Source of the DNA: an uncultured Clostridia bacterium
GTDB taxonomy: Bacteria; Bacillota; Clostridia; TANB77; CAG-508
NCBI GenBank assembly: GCA_944393345.1
Contig: CALXZW010000066.1
Coordinates: 1-7,256, forward strand
Reading direction: 5' to 3'
Length of the DNA stretch: 7,256 nt
Shown here: piece by piece, positions 1-6,495 of the stretch
How the letters are laid out: each line of letters opens with the position of its first letter
How positions within the stretch are numbered: position 1 is the first letter of the stretch
The notes under the pieces: generated by a model
The model's input: only the letters and a program-made list of their open reading frames with translations
Database searches by the model: none
Told to the model about the DNA's origin: nothing
Program-made: the position numbers and the translations under genes

Positions 1-86
1 AAATCCTTTTAAATAGCATTTAACTGGTAATTAGAAGTTACTTTTTCTAAATATATTTTACTTTTTTAATTGACCTAACTTTTTAA

Positions 87-770
87 TTATATCAATTCTC
101 CAACAAAGTTAACAAATTTAGATATATTTTTCACTAGTAATTCAGAGCTATTTTTCATTCTATATCCATCATATTTTTTTATCATTTCATAATCAACGTT
201 ATCATCGCCTACAACAAGTATTTTGTAATTCTTATATTCTGGAAATAATTTAATTAGTTTTTCGACAGCTTTTTCTTTTGTATTATCTTTATGATTTAAA
301 AATAATTTTTTTTCTTCTTTCTTTAATATAATTTCAAAATTATTAAGATTTTTTTTCAAAATTTCATTTATTTCTTCTAGTAATTCTAAATCGCCTTTTA
401 TTTTATAGCCTACTATTTTGTCTGAAGCATAAGGTTGTTCTTCAACAATTCCATAGCGAGTGATTTCTACTTTTGTATAGTTTTTTAAAAATTCTTCTAC
501 TTCATTTCTTTCATTGTTTGAAATAAAATTTGAATATATCATTTTTCCATGATTATCAAATAATCCTGCGCCTACATTAACAATTAAATAATCATAAAAG
601 ATATTATACTTTTTAATTTCCTCCATAATAGAAGCAAAATTTCTTGAAGTTGCTATAACAAAAATATTAGCATTTTCTCTAAATTCTTTTATTTTTTCTA
701 AATTTTTTGTTAATGACTCCTCATCAGTGAATAGAGTATCATCATAATCAGATATTAGAAGTTTTCTCAT
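87..770 (-). CDS. Cof-type HAD-superfamily phosphatase (HAD IIB)
   Basis: A soluble 227-residue hydrolase that probably dephosphorylates a small phosphorylated metabolite in the cytoplasm. All four HAD motifs are visible. Motif I is D8-Y-D10-D-T12, with D8 the expected nucleophile and D10 the acid/base. Motif II is T41-S42-R43. Motif III is a lysine around K165 in a TKEKAVEKL context. Motif IV is G188-D-D-N-V-D193 with following Y-E-M, the Mg-binding acidic loop. The spacing between motifs II and III leaves room for a type IIB cap (about residues 80-160), as in the Cof/YwpJ group. The length is slightly below the usual 260-280. The start is supported by a G-rich ribosome site (GAGGGGG, 779-785), 8 bases upstream. 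It follows the PBP gene by only 40 bases and may share its transcript. Substrate cannot be predicted and a link to the cell-wall genes is unproven. Confidence 0.88.
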   Translation of the reverse strand: MRKLLISDYDDTLFTDEESLTKNLEKIKEFRENANIFVIATSRNFASIMEEIKKYNIFYDYLIVNVGAGLFDNHGKMIYSNFISNNERNEVEEFLKNYTKVEITRYGIVEEQPYASDKIVGYKIKGDLELLEEINEILKKNLNNFEIILKKEEKKLFLNHKDNTKEKAVEKLIKLFPEYKNYKILVVGDDNVDYEMIKKYDGYRMKNSSELLVKNISKFVNFVGELI

Positions 771-810
771 ATATAAAACCCCCTCTCTATTTTGTTAAAA
801 AAATTTAAAT

Positions 811-2349
811 TTAAAATAAATTCTTTATCTTTTTTATTAGATAATGACTTCCTCCATCTGCATTATCTTGAATGTTTTCCACCATACTTATAATTAACAT
901 ATCTGTTCCATCTGATTTATTTACTGTAAAACAATCAAACCACCCTAAAGTTCCACTTTCTGTATCTTCACTAGATTTTTTAAGTTCTGCCGTTCCAGTT
1001 TTTCCTGCAATAGTTAATCCAGCTATTTTCATATCATTTGCTGTTCCTTCTTTATTTTCTACAACTTGTATTAAAGAATTTTTAATTGTATTTGCTACTT
1101 CTTCTGAAAATACTTTATCTTTATATATTTCACCAGTTTTATCTGGATTATATTCTATTATTGGTTTAATCATATTTCCATTATTAGCAAAACTAGAATA
1201 AATAGAAGCCATATGTATTGGATTTACTAAAATACTTCCCTGTCCATATCCGCTATCTGCAAGTTTAGTTTCTCCTTCAATTGTTGTTCCATTGTTACTT
1301 GAATATTGAGATTTAGCAAGTAATAGTGGAAAATCTAATTTTTCATTAAAACCTAAATTATTTAATTCTTTAGCCAAGTCTATTGCTCCTATTTTTAAAG
1401 CAGTTTGTGCGAAATATATATTATCTGAATGGATCATTGCATTTAATAAATTTTTTGGACCACTATAACCTGTTAATGTAGTTATTTTATAGTCTCCCCA
1501 TGATTCATCTTTTTGCCAACTTGTTCCCGTATAGCCAAAATCTTCATCTGTACTAATTTTACCTAGTTTTAAACCTATTGCTCCTGTTATTGGTTTAAAT
1601 GTAGAACCTGGACAATATTTTTGAATAAATCTGTTATATAATGGTTTATTTTCATCGTTATTTAAAGTATTCCATTCCTCATTTGTTAATCCTACAACAA
1701 AATCATTTGAATCAAATGTAGGTACACTAACTAATGCAAGCAATTCTCCAGTTTGTGGTTCCATTATAACGAAAAAACCTTTGTCATTTTTCATTTGTTC
1801 ATATACTTCTTTTTGAAGTGTACTATCTATAGTTAATTTTACATTTTTGCCATCCTTTTTTTCTTGTTTAGCTATTTGAAATATTTCATTTCCCTGAGAA
1901 TCAGTTATATAAATCTTTGTTCCATCTATACCTCTTAAAGTTTCTTCGTAAGCTTTTTCTAATCCTGTTTTTCCAATTAGACTTGTTGTAGTATAGCCTT
2001 TGCCTTCATTTTGCTCTAATTCTTCACTATTAATAGTTTGAACATAACCTATTAAATGTGCCGCTTCTTCTCCTAATGAATATACTCTTGCTCCTTCTTT
2101 ATTAATCATAACTCCTGGTATTTCAAGTAATTGTTCTTTTAAAGTTATATTACTATCTACAATTTTCTTTACAGGTACAAATGTATCATCTTTAACATAA
2201 GAAGCTTCTAAACTTTTATTTATATAATCTACAGATACACCAGTTAATTCTGATATTTTTTCAATGTTTTGTTCTTTATTTTCGCCTAACTTTCCGTGGT
2301 ACAATTCCAACAGAAGCAATATTTCCATCTTCTGCAAGTGGTATATCAT
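811..2349 (-). CDS. PBP C-terminal part: dimerisation domain remainder and transpeptidase domain
   Basis: D,D-transpeptidase that cross-links peptidoglycan on the outer face of the membrane; the target of beta-lactams. Numbering from 2349, the three catalytic motifs are S249-T-F-K252 (acylated serine), S308-D-N310 and K450-T-G-T453. Other stretches strongly recall PBP2a: DDTFVPV (54-60), GYVQTINSEEL (101-111), GLEKAYE, ADSGYGQG (364-371), TAELK. The transpeptidase domain spans about 190-505. Residues before about 20 (2349-2290) are not real protein: they are the overlap read in the wrong frame, and no ribosome site precedes the ATG at 2349. This part is therefore unlikely to start on its own, and without the anchor it would not reach the cell surface. 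The low-affinity relatives of this family confer beta-lactam tolerance; whether this protein does is an inference. Confidence 0.85.
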   Translation of the reverse strand: MIYHLQKMEILLLLELYHGKLGENKEQNIEKISELTGVSVDYINKSLEASYVKDDTFVPVKKIVDSNITLKEQLLEIPGVMINKEGARVYSLGEEAAHLIGYVQTINSEELEQNEGKGYTTTSLIGKTGLEKAYEETLRGIDGTKIYITDSQGNEIFQIAKQEKKDGKNVKLTIDSTLQKEVYEQMKNDKGFFVIMEPQTGELLALVSVPTFDSNDFVVGLTNEEWNTLNNDENKPLYNRFIQKYCPGSTFKPITGAIGLKLGKISTDEDFGYTGTSWQKDESWGDYKITTLTGYSGPKNLLNAMIHSDNIYFAQTALKIGAIDLAKELNNLGFNEKLDFPLLLAKSQYSSNNGTTIEGETKLADSGYGQGSILVNPIHMASIYSSFANNGNMIKPIIEYNPDKTGEIYKDKVFSEEVANTIKNSLIQVVENKEGTANDMKIAGLTIAGKTGTAELKKSSEDTESGTLGWFDCFTVNKSDGTDMLIISMVENIQDNADGGSHYLIKKIKNLF

Positions 2350-2845
2350 TTCTGTCTAAAATAGTACCTCTTGTAGATTTTATAGTTGATACTCTTACTT
2401 TATCTGTATCTCCTAATTTAGGAAAAATTAAATTTGATGTCCATTTAATTTTTAATTCTTTACCTTCTTTTGATATTTTAGCTGTATTATCAAATTCTAC
2501 CTCTCCTGCTGAAGTAAACATTTTTTGATGATATGAAATTTTATACATATTTTCATCTTTTACGATATCGCTTATTTCTATTTTTATATTACTACTGTCT
2601 ATTCCTTCATAGATATTTTTATTTCTTGTTATAAAATCCTCTTTGCTCATATTCATACTAGCAACTTTTTCATACATTTTTTCATAATTTTTTTCATTAA
2701 TTAAACTAATATAATCATTAAGTAATTGTTTTGCATCTTCTTCCTCTTTTTTATTTATAAAAAGAATTAATGTTGTAGCGATTATTGCTATTATTACTAT
2801 TGTAACTATTCCTACAATTAATTTTTTTGATTTTTTTTCTTCCAT
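2276..2845 (-). CDS. PBP N-terminal part: membrane anchor, MecA_N domain and start of dimerisation domain
   Basis: 189 residues as read. A short Lys-rich cytoplasmic start is followed by one membrane helix (about residues 9-30), anchoring the protein with the rest outside. Residues about 35-145 match the MecA_N/NTF2-like domain of PBP2a, E. faecium PBP5 and B. subtilis PbpC: helical start with repeated Tyr/Glu, then strands ending W135-T-S-N-L-I-F-P. The non-penicillin-binding domain begins with R159-G-T-I-L-D-R165, the class B hallmark. The last residues after Pro183 do not continue the family pattern and reflect the frameshift. The start at 2845 is well supported: AGAGGTG (2853-2859) lies 7 bases upstream and a TATAAT box is just beyond. 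As translated in this frame alone it would be a membrane-bound fragment with no catalytic domain. Confidence 0.85.
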   Translation of the reverse strand: MEEKKSKKLIVGIVTIVIIAIIATTLILFINKKEEEDAKQLLNDYISLINEKNYEKMYEKVASMNMSKEDFITRNKNIYEGIDSSNIKIEISDIVKDENMYKISYHQKMFTSAGEVEFDNTAKISKEGKELKIKWTSNLIFPKLGDTDKVRVSTIKSTRGTILDRNDIPLAEDGNIASVGIVPRKVRRK

Positions 2846-2865
2846 TTTCTTTCACCTCTTTATGT

Positions 2866-2874
2866 ATTATAACA
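2866..2874 (-). promoter_or_regulatory. Extended -10 promoter element of the PBP gene
   Basis: The minus strand reads TGTTATAAT, a perfect TATAAT with the TG of an extended -10. No good -35 is seen 17 bases upstream, which an extended -10 can tolerate. The predicted start lies only about 15-20 bases before the ATG, just reaching the Shine-Dalgarno. The box sits inside an imperfect dyad, TATGT-N6-ACATA on the plus strand (2861-2876). This is not the TACA...TGTA pattern of the BlaI sites, so BlaI control is not evident here. Confidence 0.5.
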
Positions 2875-2924
2875 TATTTCTAAAAATATAAATATTTTTT
2901 CTTAATATTTTACAATTTTATTAA

Positions 2925-4295
2925 TTAACATCCCATAACTTCTATATTAATAGCCACTAATTTTCCTTTTTTTAATTCATTTTTATCAAAAGTTATATAT
3001 ATTGTATTACCATATAAATATTTTAATTGTTCTTTTGTTTTTCCTGTAATTCCTAATATTTGTGTGTTGTTATTTACTAAAACCTCTATTTCAAAACGCT
3101 CTGCTAAATTGTAGTCAGTAATATAATACCAATCTGTTATTTCTCCTTTTAATATATAATTGTTCCCTTTTTCTATTATATATTCTACTCTAAAATCTAC
3201 TTCACTATTTAATAATTCTTTTTTTAATTCTTCTCCATGTATATCTCTAATAATTAAAATTTTTGTTTTATCTGTTAAAGTTATTATTCCGTCTTTTTTC
3301 AATATGTTTTCTAAATTTACTTTATCATTTACTTTTATATTTTCTATTTTATAATTTTCATTTGTTCTAGCATTAAATACTTTTGTTTCATCTTCTAAAA
3401 TTATTTTTAGTGTTTCACCTTCTTCTGTTTTTAATGTTAATATGTTGTTTTCTATATTAGTTATAAGAGCTTTATAAATATTTGTTACTGTTGACTCTTC
3501 TTTTAACTTTTCTTTTATTTTTTCTTTATTGAAGTTCATTCTTTTTTCTTCTTTCTTACTTTTTATATAATTATCAAAATTTTCTTTAGTACCATTAAAT
3601 ACATTTAAATCAATGAACCACTCTTCCCCTTCATATCCATTTAATCTTCCTTTTCCTGTATATTGCCAAAATTTCCATTCTCTATTTTCTTCTAAAACAG
3701 GTTTTTGATAAATATTTCTAATCCATATATCATAATTTTTAAATTCATTTTTTATATAATCATTATAAAAAGCTGTTGTTGTATATATAATAGGTTTTAT
3801 TCTATATGTTTTTTCTAATTCACCTAACATTTCTTGTAATTCATTTTTAAAATTTTCTTTATGTACATTATTTCTTTTATATTTACCATAATATTCTACA
3901 TCTATTATTGGAAGAAAAATGTCATCATCATCTTCTATTTTTCCCACTACATTTTTATAATTTACATATTGTTCATAACCTGAACTTTCAAAACTAAAAA
4001 AGTGATATATACCTAATAAAAGATTTGTATTCTTTATTTCTTTATAATTAAAGTCGAAACAATTGTCTTTACTTTTACTGCCTTCTGTAGCTTTTATAAA
4101 TGCAAAATTAATTCCTTGATTTTCTATCTTTTTCCAGTCAATTGTACCTTGATATTCTGATACATCTATACCTTTTATTTCATATTTTTCTGCTTCTAAT
4201 TTTGTTGGTATTATAATTCCATTTAATAACAAAAAAATTAAAAAAGCTAAAATTAAAATAACTACACATATTAAAATTAAAATCTTTTTCTTCAT
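2925..4295 (-). CDS. Membrane-anchored GH25 lysozyme with unrecognised C-terminal extension
   Basis: Hydrolyses the beta-1,4 bond between N-acetylmuramic acid and N-acetylglucosamine in peptidoglycan. Residues 1-4 are basic and 5-25 form a hydrophobic helix with no clear cleavage site, so the enzyme is probably tethered outside the membrane. The GH25 domain spans about 40-245. It opens with G42-I-D44-V-S-E-Y-Q-G and has the catalytic D132-V-E134 pair (I-I-D-V-E), the IIYTT strand (169-173), W210-Q-Y212 and a closing I-D-L-N-V-F-N-G. Family enzymes of this kind usually end here. This one continues for 200 residues: a Lys/Glu-rich linker (245-267), then a beta-rich region with ITNIENNILTLKTEEGE, resembling small OB-like DUF5666 repeats, and a second strand-rich half ending MGC. 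Its start overlaps the blaR1 end: the AGGAG (4302-4306) includes the blaR1 stop, so the two genes are translationally coupled. Confidence 0.88.
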   Translation of the reverse strand: MKKKILILICVVILILAFLIFLLLNGIIIPTKLEAEKYEIKGIDVSEYQGTIDWKKIENQGINFAFIKATEGSKSKDNCFDFNYKEIKNTNLLLGIYHFFSFESSGYEQYVNYKNVVGKIEDDDDIFLPIIDVEYYGKYKRNNVHKENFKNELQEMLGELEKTYRIKPIIYTTTAFYNDYIKNEFKNYDIWIRNIYQKPVLEENREWKFWQYTGKGRLNGYEGEEWFIDLNVFNGTKENFDNYIKSKKEEKRMNFNKEKIKEKLKEESTVTNIYKALITNIENNILTLKTEEGETLKIILEDETKVFNARTNENYKIENIKVNDKVNLENILKKDGIITLTDKTKILIIRDIHGEELKKELLNSEVDFRVEYIIEKGNNYILKGEITDWYYITDYNLAERFEIEVLVNNNTQILGITGKTKEQLKYLYGNTIYITFDKNELKKGKLVAINIEVMGC

Positions 4296-4301
4296 AATTT
4301 T

Positions 4302-4307
4302 CTCCTA
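4302..4307 (-). promoter_or_regulatory. Shine-Dalgarno of the lysozyme gene overlapping the blaR1 stop codon
   Basis: On the minus strand the blaR1 stop TAG (4307-4305) runs directly into AGGAG (4306-4302), and the lysozyme ATG follows 6 bases later. Ribosomes finishing blaR1 would be placed on the lysozyme start. This fixes the start codon and argues that the lysozyme is made in step with the sensor protease. Confidence 0.8.
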
Positions 4308-6026
4308 TTTTATTGTATTATTAATGTTTCTATAAATACAATTTGTGTTTATTGCCTTACTTGCAGCAAATATATTTACTACAAAAGTATCTTCTCTTTT
4401 TTTACCAGTAAAATTATAATCAATTCCACCTATTCTTGTTTCTATACTTTCAATATCGTATTGTGATATCATTATTATAATATCAGCTTTATCAAAAATA
4501 TCACTTGTTATATTATCTTCTAGTTCTATATTATATCTTTTTAATATTTCATTTAATTTTTCTACATTCTGTATTTTTATGCCATAAATACCATTCTCAT
4601 ATACTTTAAGGTCTGAAATATATCTTGCTAATACATGCTTACTTATTTCATCTTTTACAGTATATTGTTTTGAATCTTTCATATGATAACAGTTATTACT
4701 ATTAGTGCTTATTTTTTCTTGAATCAATTTACTTAATTGTTTTGCATTTTTAATTTTTGTCTTTACTACTTCTCCACCATTTTCATTTCTTTTAATAACA
4801 TTATAATTTTCTTTTTCATAAGCTATGATATAATTCTTACTTATAGTATCATAATCTAGTTCAATGTAATTTTCATTTTCTTCTATTTTTTTTATTTCTT
4901 CTTCAGATAGTTTTTCTCCTGCTTCTATACTATCTATACCTTCAATTAATTTGTTTAAAATATCTGTATAATCTTGTTTGGCAGATATAAATACATAATA
5001 ATTGTCTTTATCTTTTTCTTTATATATTATTCTATCTGGTGTCTCAAAATACTGTACATGATTAATTATTTGTTCGCCTTTCGGTTCTATTCTAGTAAAA
5101 ATAAATGTTCCAATAGATAGTACAATTAAAAGTGTTGCTAAACCAATTAAAGTTTTATATTCTTTAAATTTATCTGATAATTTAATCATTTTTATTCTTC
5201 TTTCCATATTTTTCTTTCCATCTGTTACACACAATAATTTAACTGTCTGGTTTTCCTTTTGGGATATTGGGAGTAATTCTACTAATGTTTTTGCATATTC
5301 CTTTTCTTCTTCTTTTTTTATTTTATTTAAAACCATTTCATCTGTTTTTAATTCCATATCTTGCCTTACTTGTTTAAAACAAATCCATAAAATAGGATTA
5401 AACCAATGAATAATCATTATAAGTACTAATAATGTATTTGTAATTAAATCTTTTCTTTTAAAATGTGCTAGTTCGTGTAGAAAAATATATTTTAAAGTTT
5501 TTTCATCTTTTTCTAAAATTTCATCTGTTAATAATATGCTAGGTGAAAATATTCCATATATGCAAGGAACCTTTTTATAGTTTTGCTTTATTAATTTTAT
5601 ATTTCTTTTTATTTTCATTTGTTTTTTTACATCTTCTAAAATATTTAAAATATTTTCATCTTCTATTTTATTTTTTCCTATTCTTTTATTCATAAAAATT
5701 GTTGTTGATATGTAATATATAGTTAATAATATAATTCCAATTAACCATATATAAATTATTATTTTTCCATTTTGATTTGCTATAAAATTTTCTTTTAATA
5801 ATTCTATTTTATCTATTATTCCACTTATTAAAAATTCATATGTATTCTTAGACTGTAAAGTAAATCTAGTAGGAACTAATAAACTAATTAAAACTAGTAT
5901 CCACATAGCAAATTTCCAAGTAGGTGATATTTTATTATCATAAATTCTTCGTAAGATTAATACTATAATACCTAATATGCTTGCAATTATTGATACATAG
6001 ACAATATTATAAAATAATTCAAACAT
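4305..6026 (-). CDS. blaR1: BlaR1/MecR1-type M56 sensor metalloprotease with a non-PBP outer domain
   Basis: Membrane zinc protease expected to relay a cell-surface signal to the BlaI-type repressor. Of 573 residues, about 1-310 form the M56 part: membrane helices near 8-26, 36-52, 88-112, about 195-215 and 291-311. The cytoplasmic protease domain carries H184-E-L-A-H188, with the downstream E225-x-x-x-D229 (QDMELKTDE) as the expected third zinc ligand region. The IYGIF-SPSILLTDE stretch before it is typical of the family. The outer domain (about 312-573) is Lys/Glu/Ile-rich. Unlike BlaR1 and MecR1, it shows no STYK-SxN-KTG series; the only SxxK is S471-D-L-K474, with no SxN or KTG after it. 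So it is a BlaR1-family protease whose ligand may differ. It begins 3 bases after the blaI stop. The symbol reflects family and context, not proven beta-lactam sensing. Confidence 0.85.
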   Translation of the reverse strand: MFELFYNIVYVSIIASILGIIVLILRRIYDNKISPTWKFAMWILVLISLLVPTRFTLQSKNTYEFLISGIIDKIELLKENFIANQNGKIIIYIWLIGIILLTIYYISTTIFMNKRIGKNKIEDENILNILEDVKKQMKIKRNIKLIKQNYKKVPCIYGIFSPSILLTDEILEKDEKTLKYIFLHELAHFKRKDLITNTLLVLIMIIHWFNPILWICFKQVRQDMELKTDEMVLNKIKKEEEKEYAKTLVELLPISQKENQTVKLLCVTDGKKNMERRIKMIKLSDKFKEYKTLIGLATLLIVLSIGTFIFTRIEPKGEQIINHVQYFETPDRIIYKEKDKDNYYVFISAKQDYTDILNKLIEGIDSIEAGEKLSEEEIKKIEENENYIELDYDTISKNYIIAYEKENYNVIKRNENGGEVVKTKIKNAKQLSKLIQEKISTNSNNCYHMKDSKQYTVKDEISKHVLARYISDLKVYENGIYGIKIQNVEKLNEILKRYNIELEDNITSDIFDKADIIIMISQYDIESIETRIGGIDYNFTGKKREDTFVVNIFAASKAINTNCIYRNINNTIK

Positions 6027-6029
6027 ATG

Positions 6030-6407
6030 TTAATCCTCACTTTCAATTAGATTAAGTAGATCTTGTAAATCTTTTTTAGATATTTTCTTTTCTTCCACAA
6101 AATTTAATAGTAATTTGTTAGTGTTTCCTTTATATATTTTTTCTAAAAAAGATTCACTTTCCTTTTTTAAATAATCTTTTTGCGAAATCATTGCCATATA
6201 TTTATTTTCCTTTGCTTTTTGTTCTAAAGAACGAACACTTCCTTTTTCAATTAGTCTATATAATAAAGTTTTAATAGTACTTTTGTTTTTTGCAGTCTCC
6301 TTACTTGATTCTTCTACAATTTCGTTTAAAGTAAGTTGTCCTTTTTCCCATAATAAGTTCATTATTTCTAATTCTGCTTCTGTAATATTATATTTTTTAT
6401 TAAACAT
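6030..6407 (-). CDS. blaI: BlaI/MecI-family winged-helix repressor
   Basis: A 125-residue dimeric DNA-binding repressor, the usual length for the family. The winged-helix domain spans about 5-75: ITEAELEIMNLLWEKG opens helix 1, LTLNEIVEESS and NKSTIKTLLYRLIEKG (41-56) make the helix-turn-helix, and residues 57-75 the wing. The C-terminal part (about 77-123) is the dimerisation region, with L-L-L-N102-F103-V-E-E. This Asn-Phe pair occupies the position where staphylococcal BlaI and MecI are cut (Asn101-Phe102) during induction, so proteolytic inactivation appears possible. The start is fixed by TAGGAGG (6414-6420), 6 bases upstream. The two TACA/TGTA dyads just upstream are its likely targets, giving autoregulation of blaI, blaR1 and the lysozyme gene. 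The near overlap with blaR1 shows they are one operon. Confidence 0.93.
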   Translation of the reverse strand: MFNKKYNITEAELEIMNLLWEKGQLTLNEIVEESSKETAKNKSTIKTLLYRLIEKGSVRSLEQKAKENKYMAMISQKDYLKKESESFLEKIYKGNTNKLLLNFVEEKKISKKDLQDLLNLIESED

Positions 6408-6437
6408 TTAAATCCTCCTATATTCTAAATAACATTT

Positions 6438-6467
6438 TTTATAATTAAAAAAGATTACAATTGTAAA
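6438..6467 (-). promoter_or_regulatory. Promoter of the blaI-blaR1-lysozyme operon
   Basis: On the minus strand, -35 TTTACA (6467-6462, 5 of 6 consensus) and -10 TATAAA (6443-6438, 5 of 6) are 18 bases apart. The transcript would begin near 6431, about 24 bases before the blaI ATG, leaving room for TAGGAGG (6420-6414). The -35 overlaps the operator at 6455-6466, so a bound repressor would block RNA polymerase. Confidence 0.65.
6455..6466. promoter_or_regulatory. BlaI/MecI-type operator, proximal dyad
   Basis: TTACAATTGTAA is a perfect palindrome containing TACA-N2-TGTA, the core pattern of BlaI/MecI operators. It overlaps the -35 of the blaI promoter. Binding by the BlaI encoded next to it is inferred from family knowledge and position. 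Confidence 0.72.
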
Positions 6468-6483
6468 CCTTTATGTTATAAGT

Positions 6484-6495
6484 TTACAACTGTAA
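6484..6495. promoter_or_regulatory. BlaI/MecI-type operator, distal dyad
   Basis: TTACAACTGTAA repeats the proximal dyad with one changed central base. The two centres are 29 bp apart, near three helical turns, so two repressor dimers could lie on the same DNA face. The site includes the last codons and stop of tsaC, so operator and protein sequence are shared. Confidence 0.65.

Larger units (their letters stand above)
811..2845 (-). pseudogene. MecA/PBP2a-like class B penicillin-binding protein, gene split by a one-base frameshift
   Basis: Two adjacent frames together encode one protein. Joined at the break they give about 677 residues, close to the 668 of S. aureus PBP2a, in the same order: one N-terminal membrane anchor, MecA_N (NTF2-like) domain, RGTILDRN dimerisation region, transpeptidase. 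The upstream frame follows the family up to Gly-Ile-Val-Pro, then runs into TAA at 2276. The downstream frame resumes the family pattern with Leu-Gly-Glu-Asn from about 2290. The frames differ by one base, so one extra base lies near 2288-2300. The Arg codon there is CGG, while every other Arg codon in the gene is AGA. Dropping the C at 2296 would give Val-Pro-Gly-Lys-Leu. All catalytic motifs downstream are intact, so this is a very recent mutation, a sequencing or assembly error, or a +1 shift in translation. I cannot separate these from sequence alone. Confidence 0.8.

Noticed and set aside
1..86. Terminator or small gene downstream of the HAD gene
   Set aside because: Only a 4-5 bp GTAA/TTAC pairing around 27-41 is seen, too weak to call, and no open frame with a ribosome site is present.
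793..813. AT-only inverted repeat plus T-run after the PBP stop as a terminator
   Set aside because: The AAATTT repeats contain no G-C pairs, so a stable stem is not expected; read-through into the HAD gene seems as likely.
872..1201. Plus-strand open frame inside the PBP transpeptidase region
   Set aside because: It lies opposite strongly conserved catalytic sequence, has no family-like motifs and no convincing ribosome site; it is an antisense shadow.
2290..2349. Separate gene start at ATG 2349 for the transpeptidase half
   Set aside because: No Shine-Dalgarno precedes it and its first ~20 residues are out-of-frame translation of family sequence encoded in the other frame.
4590..4616. SDLK (S471-K474) of the BlaR1-like outer domain as an active-site SxxK
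   Set aside because: No SxN or KTG follows in order and the surroundings do not resemble the STYK context, so it is probably chance.
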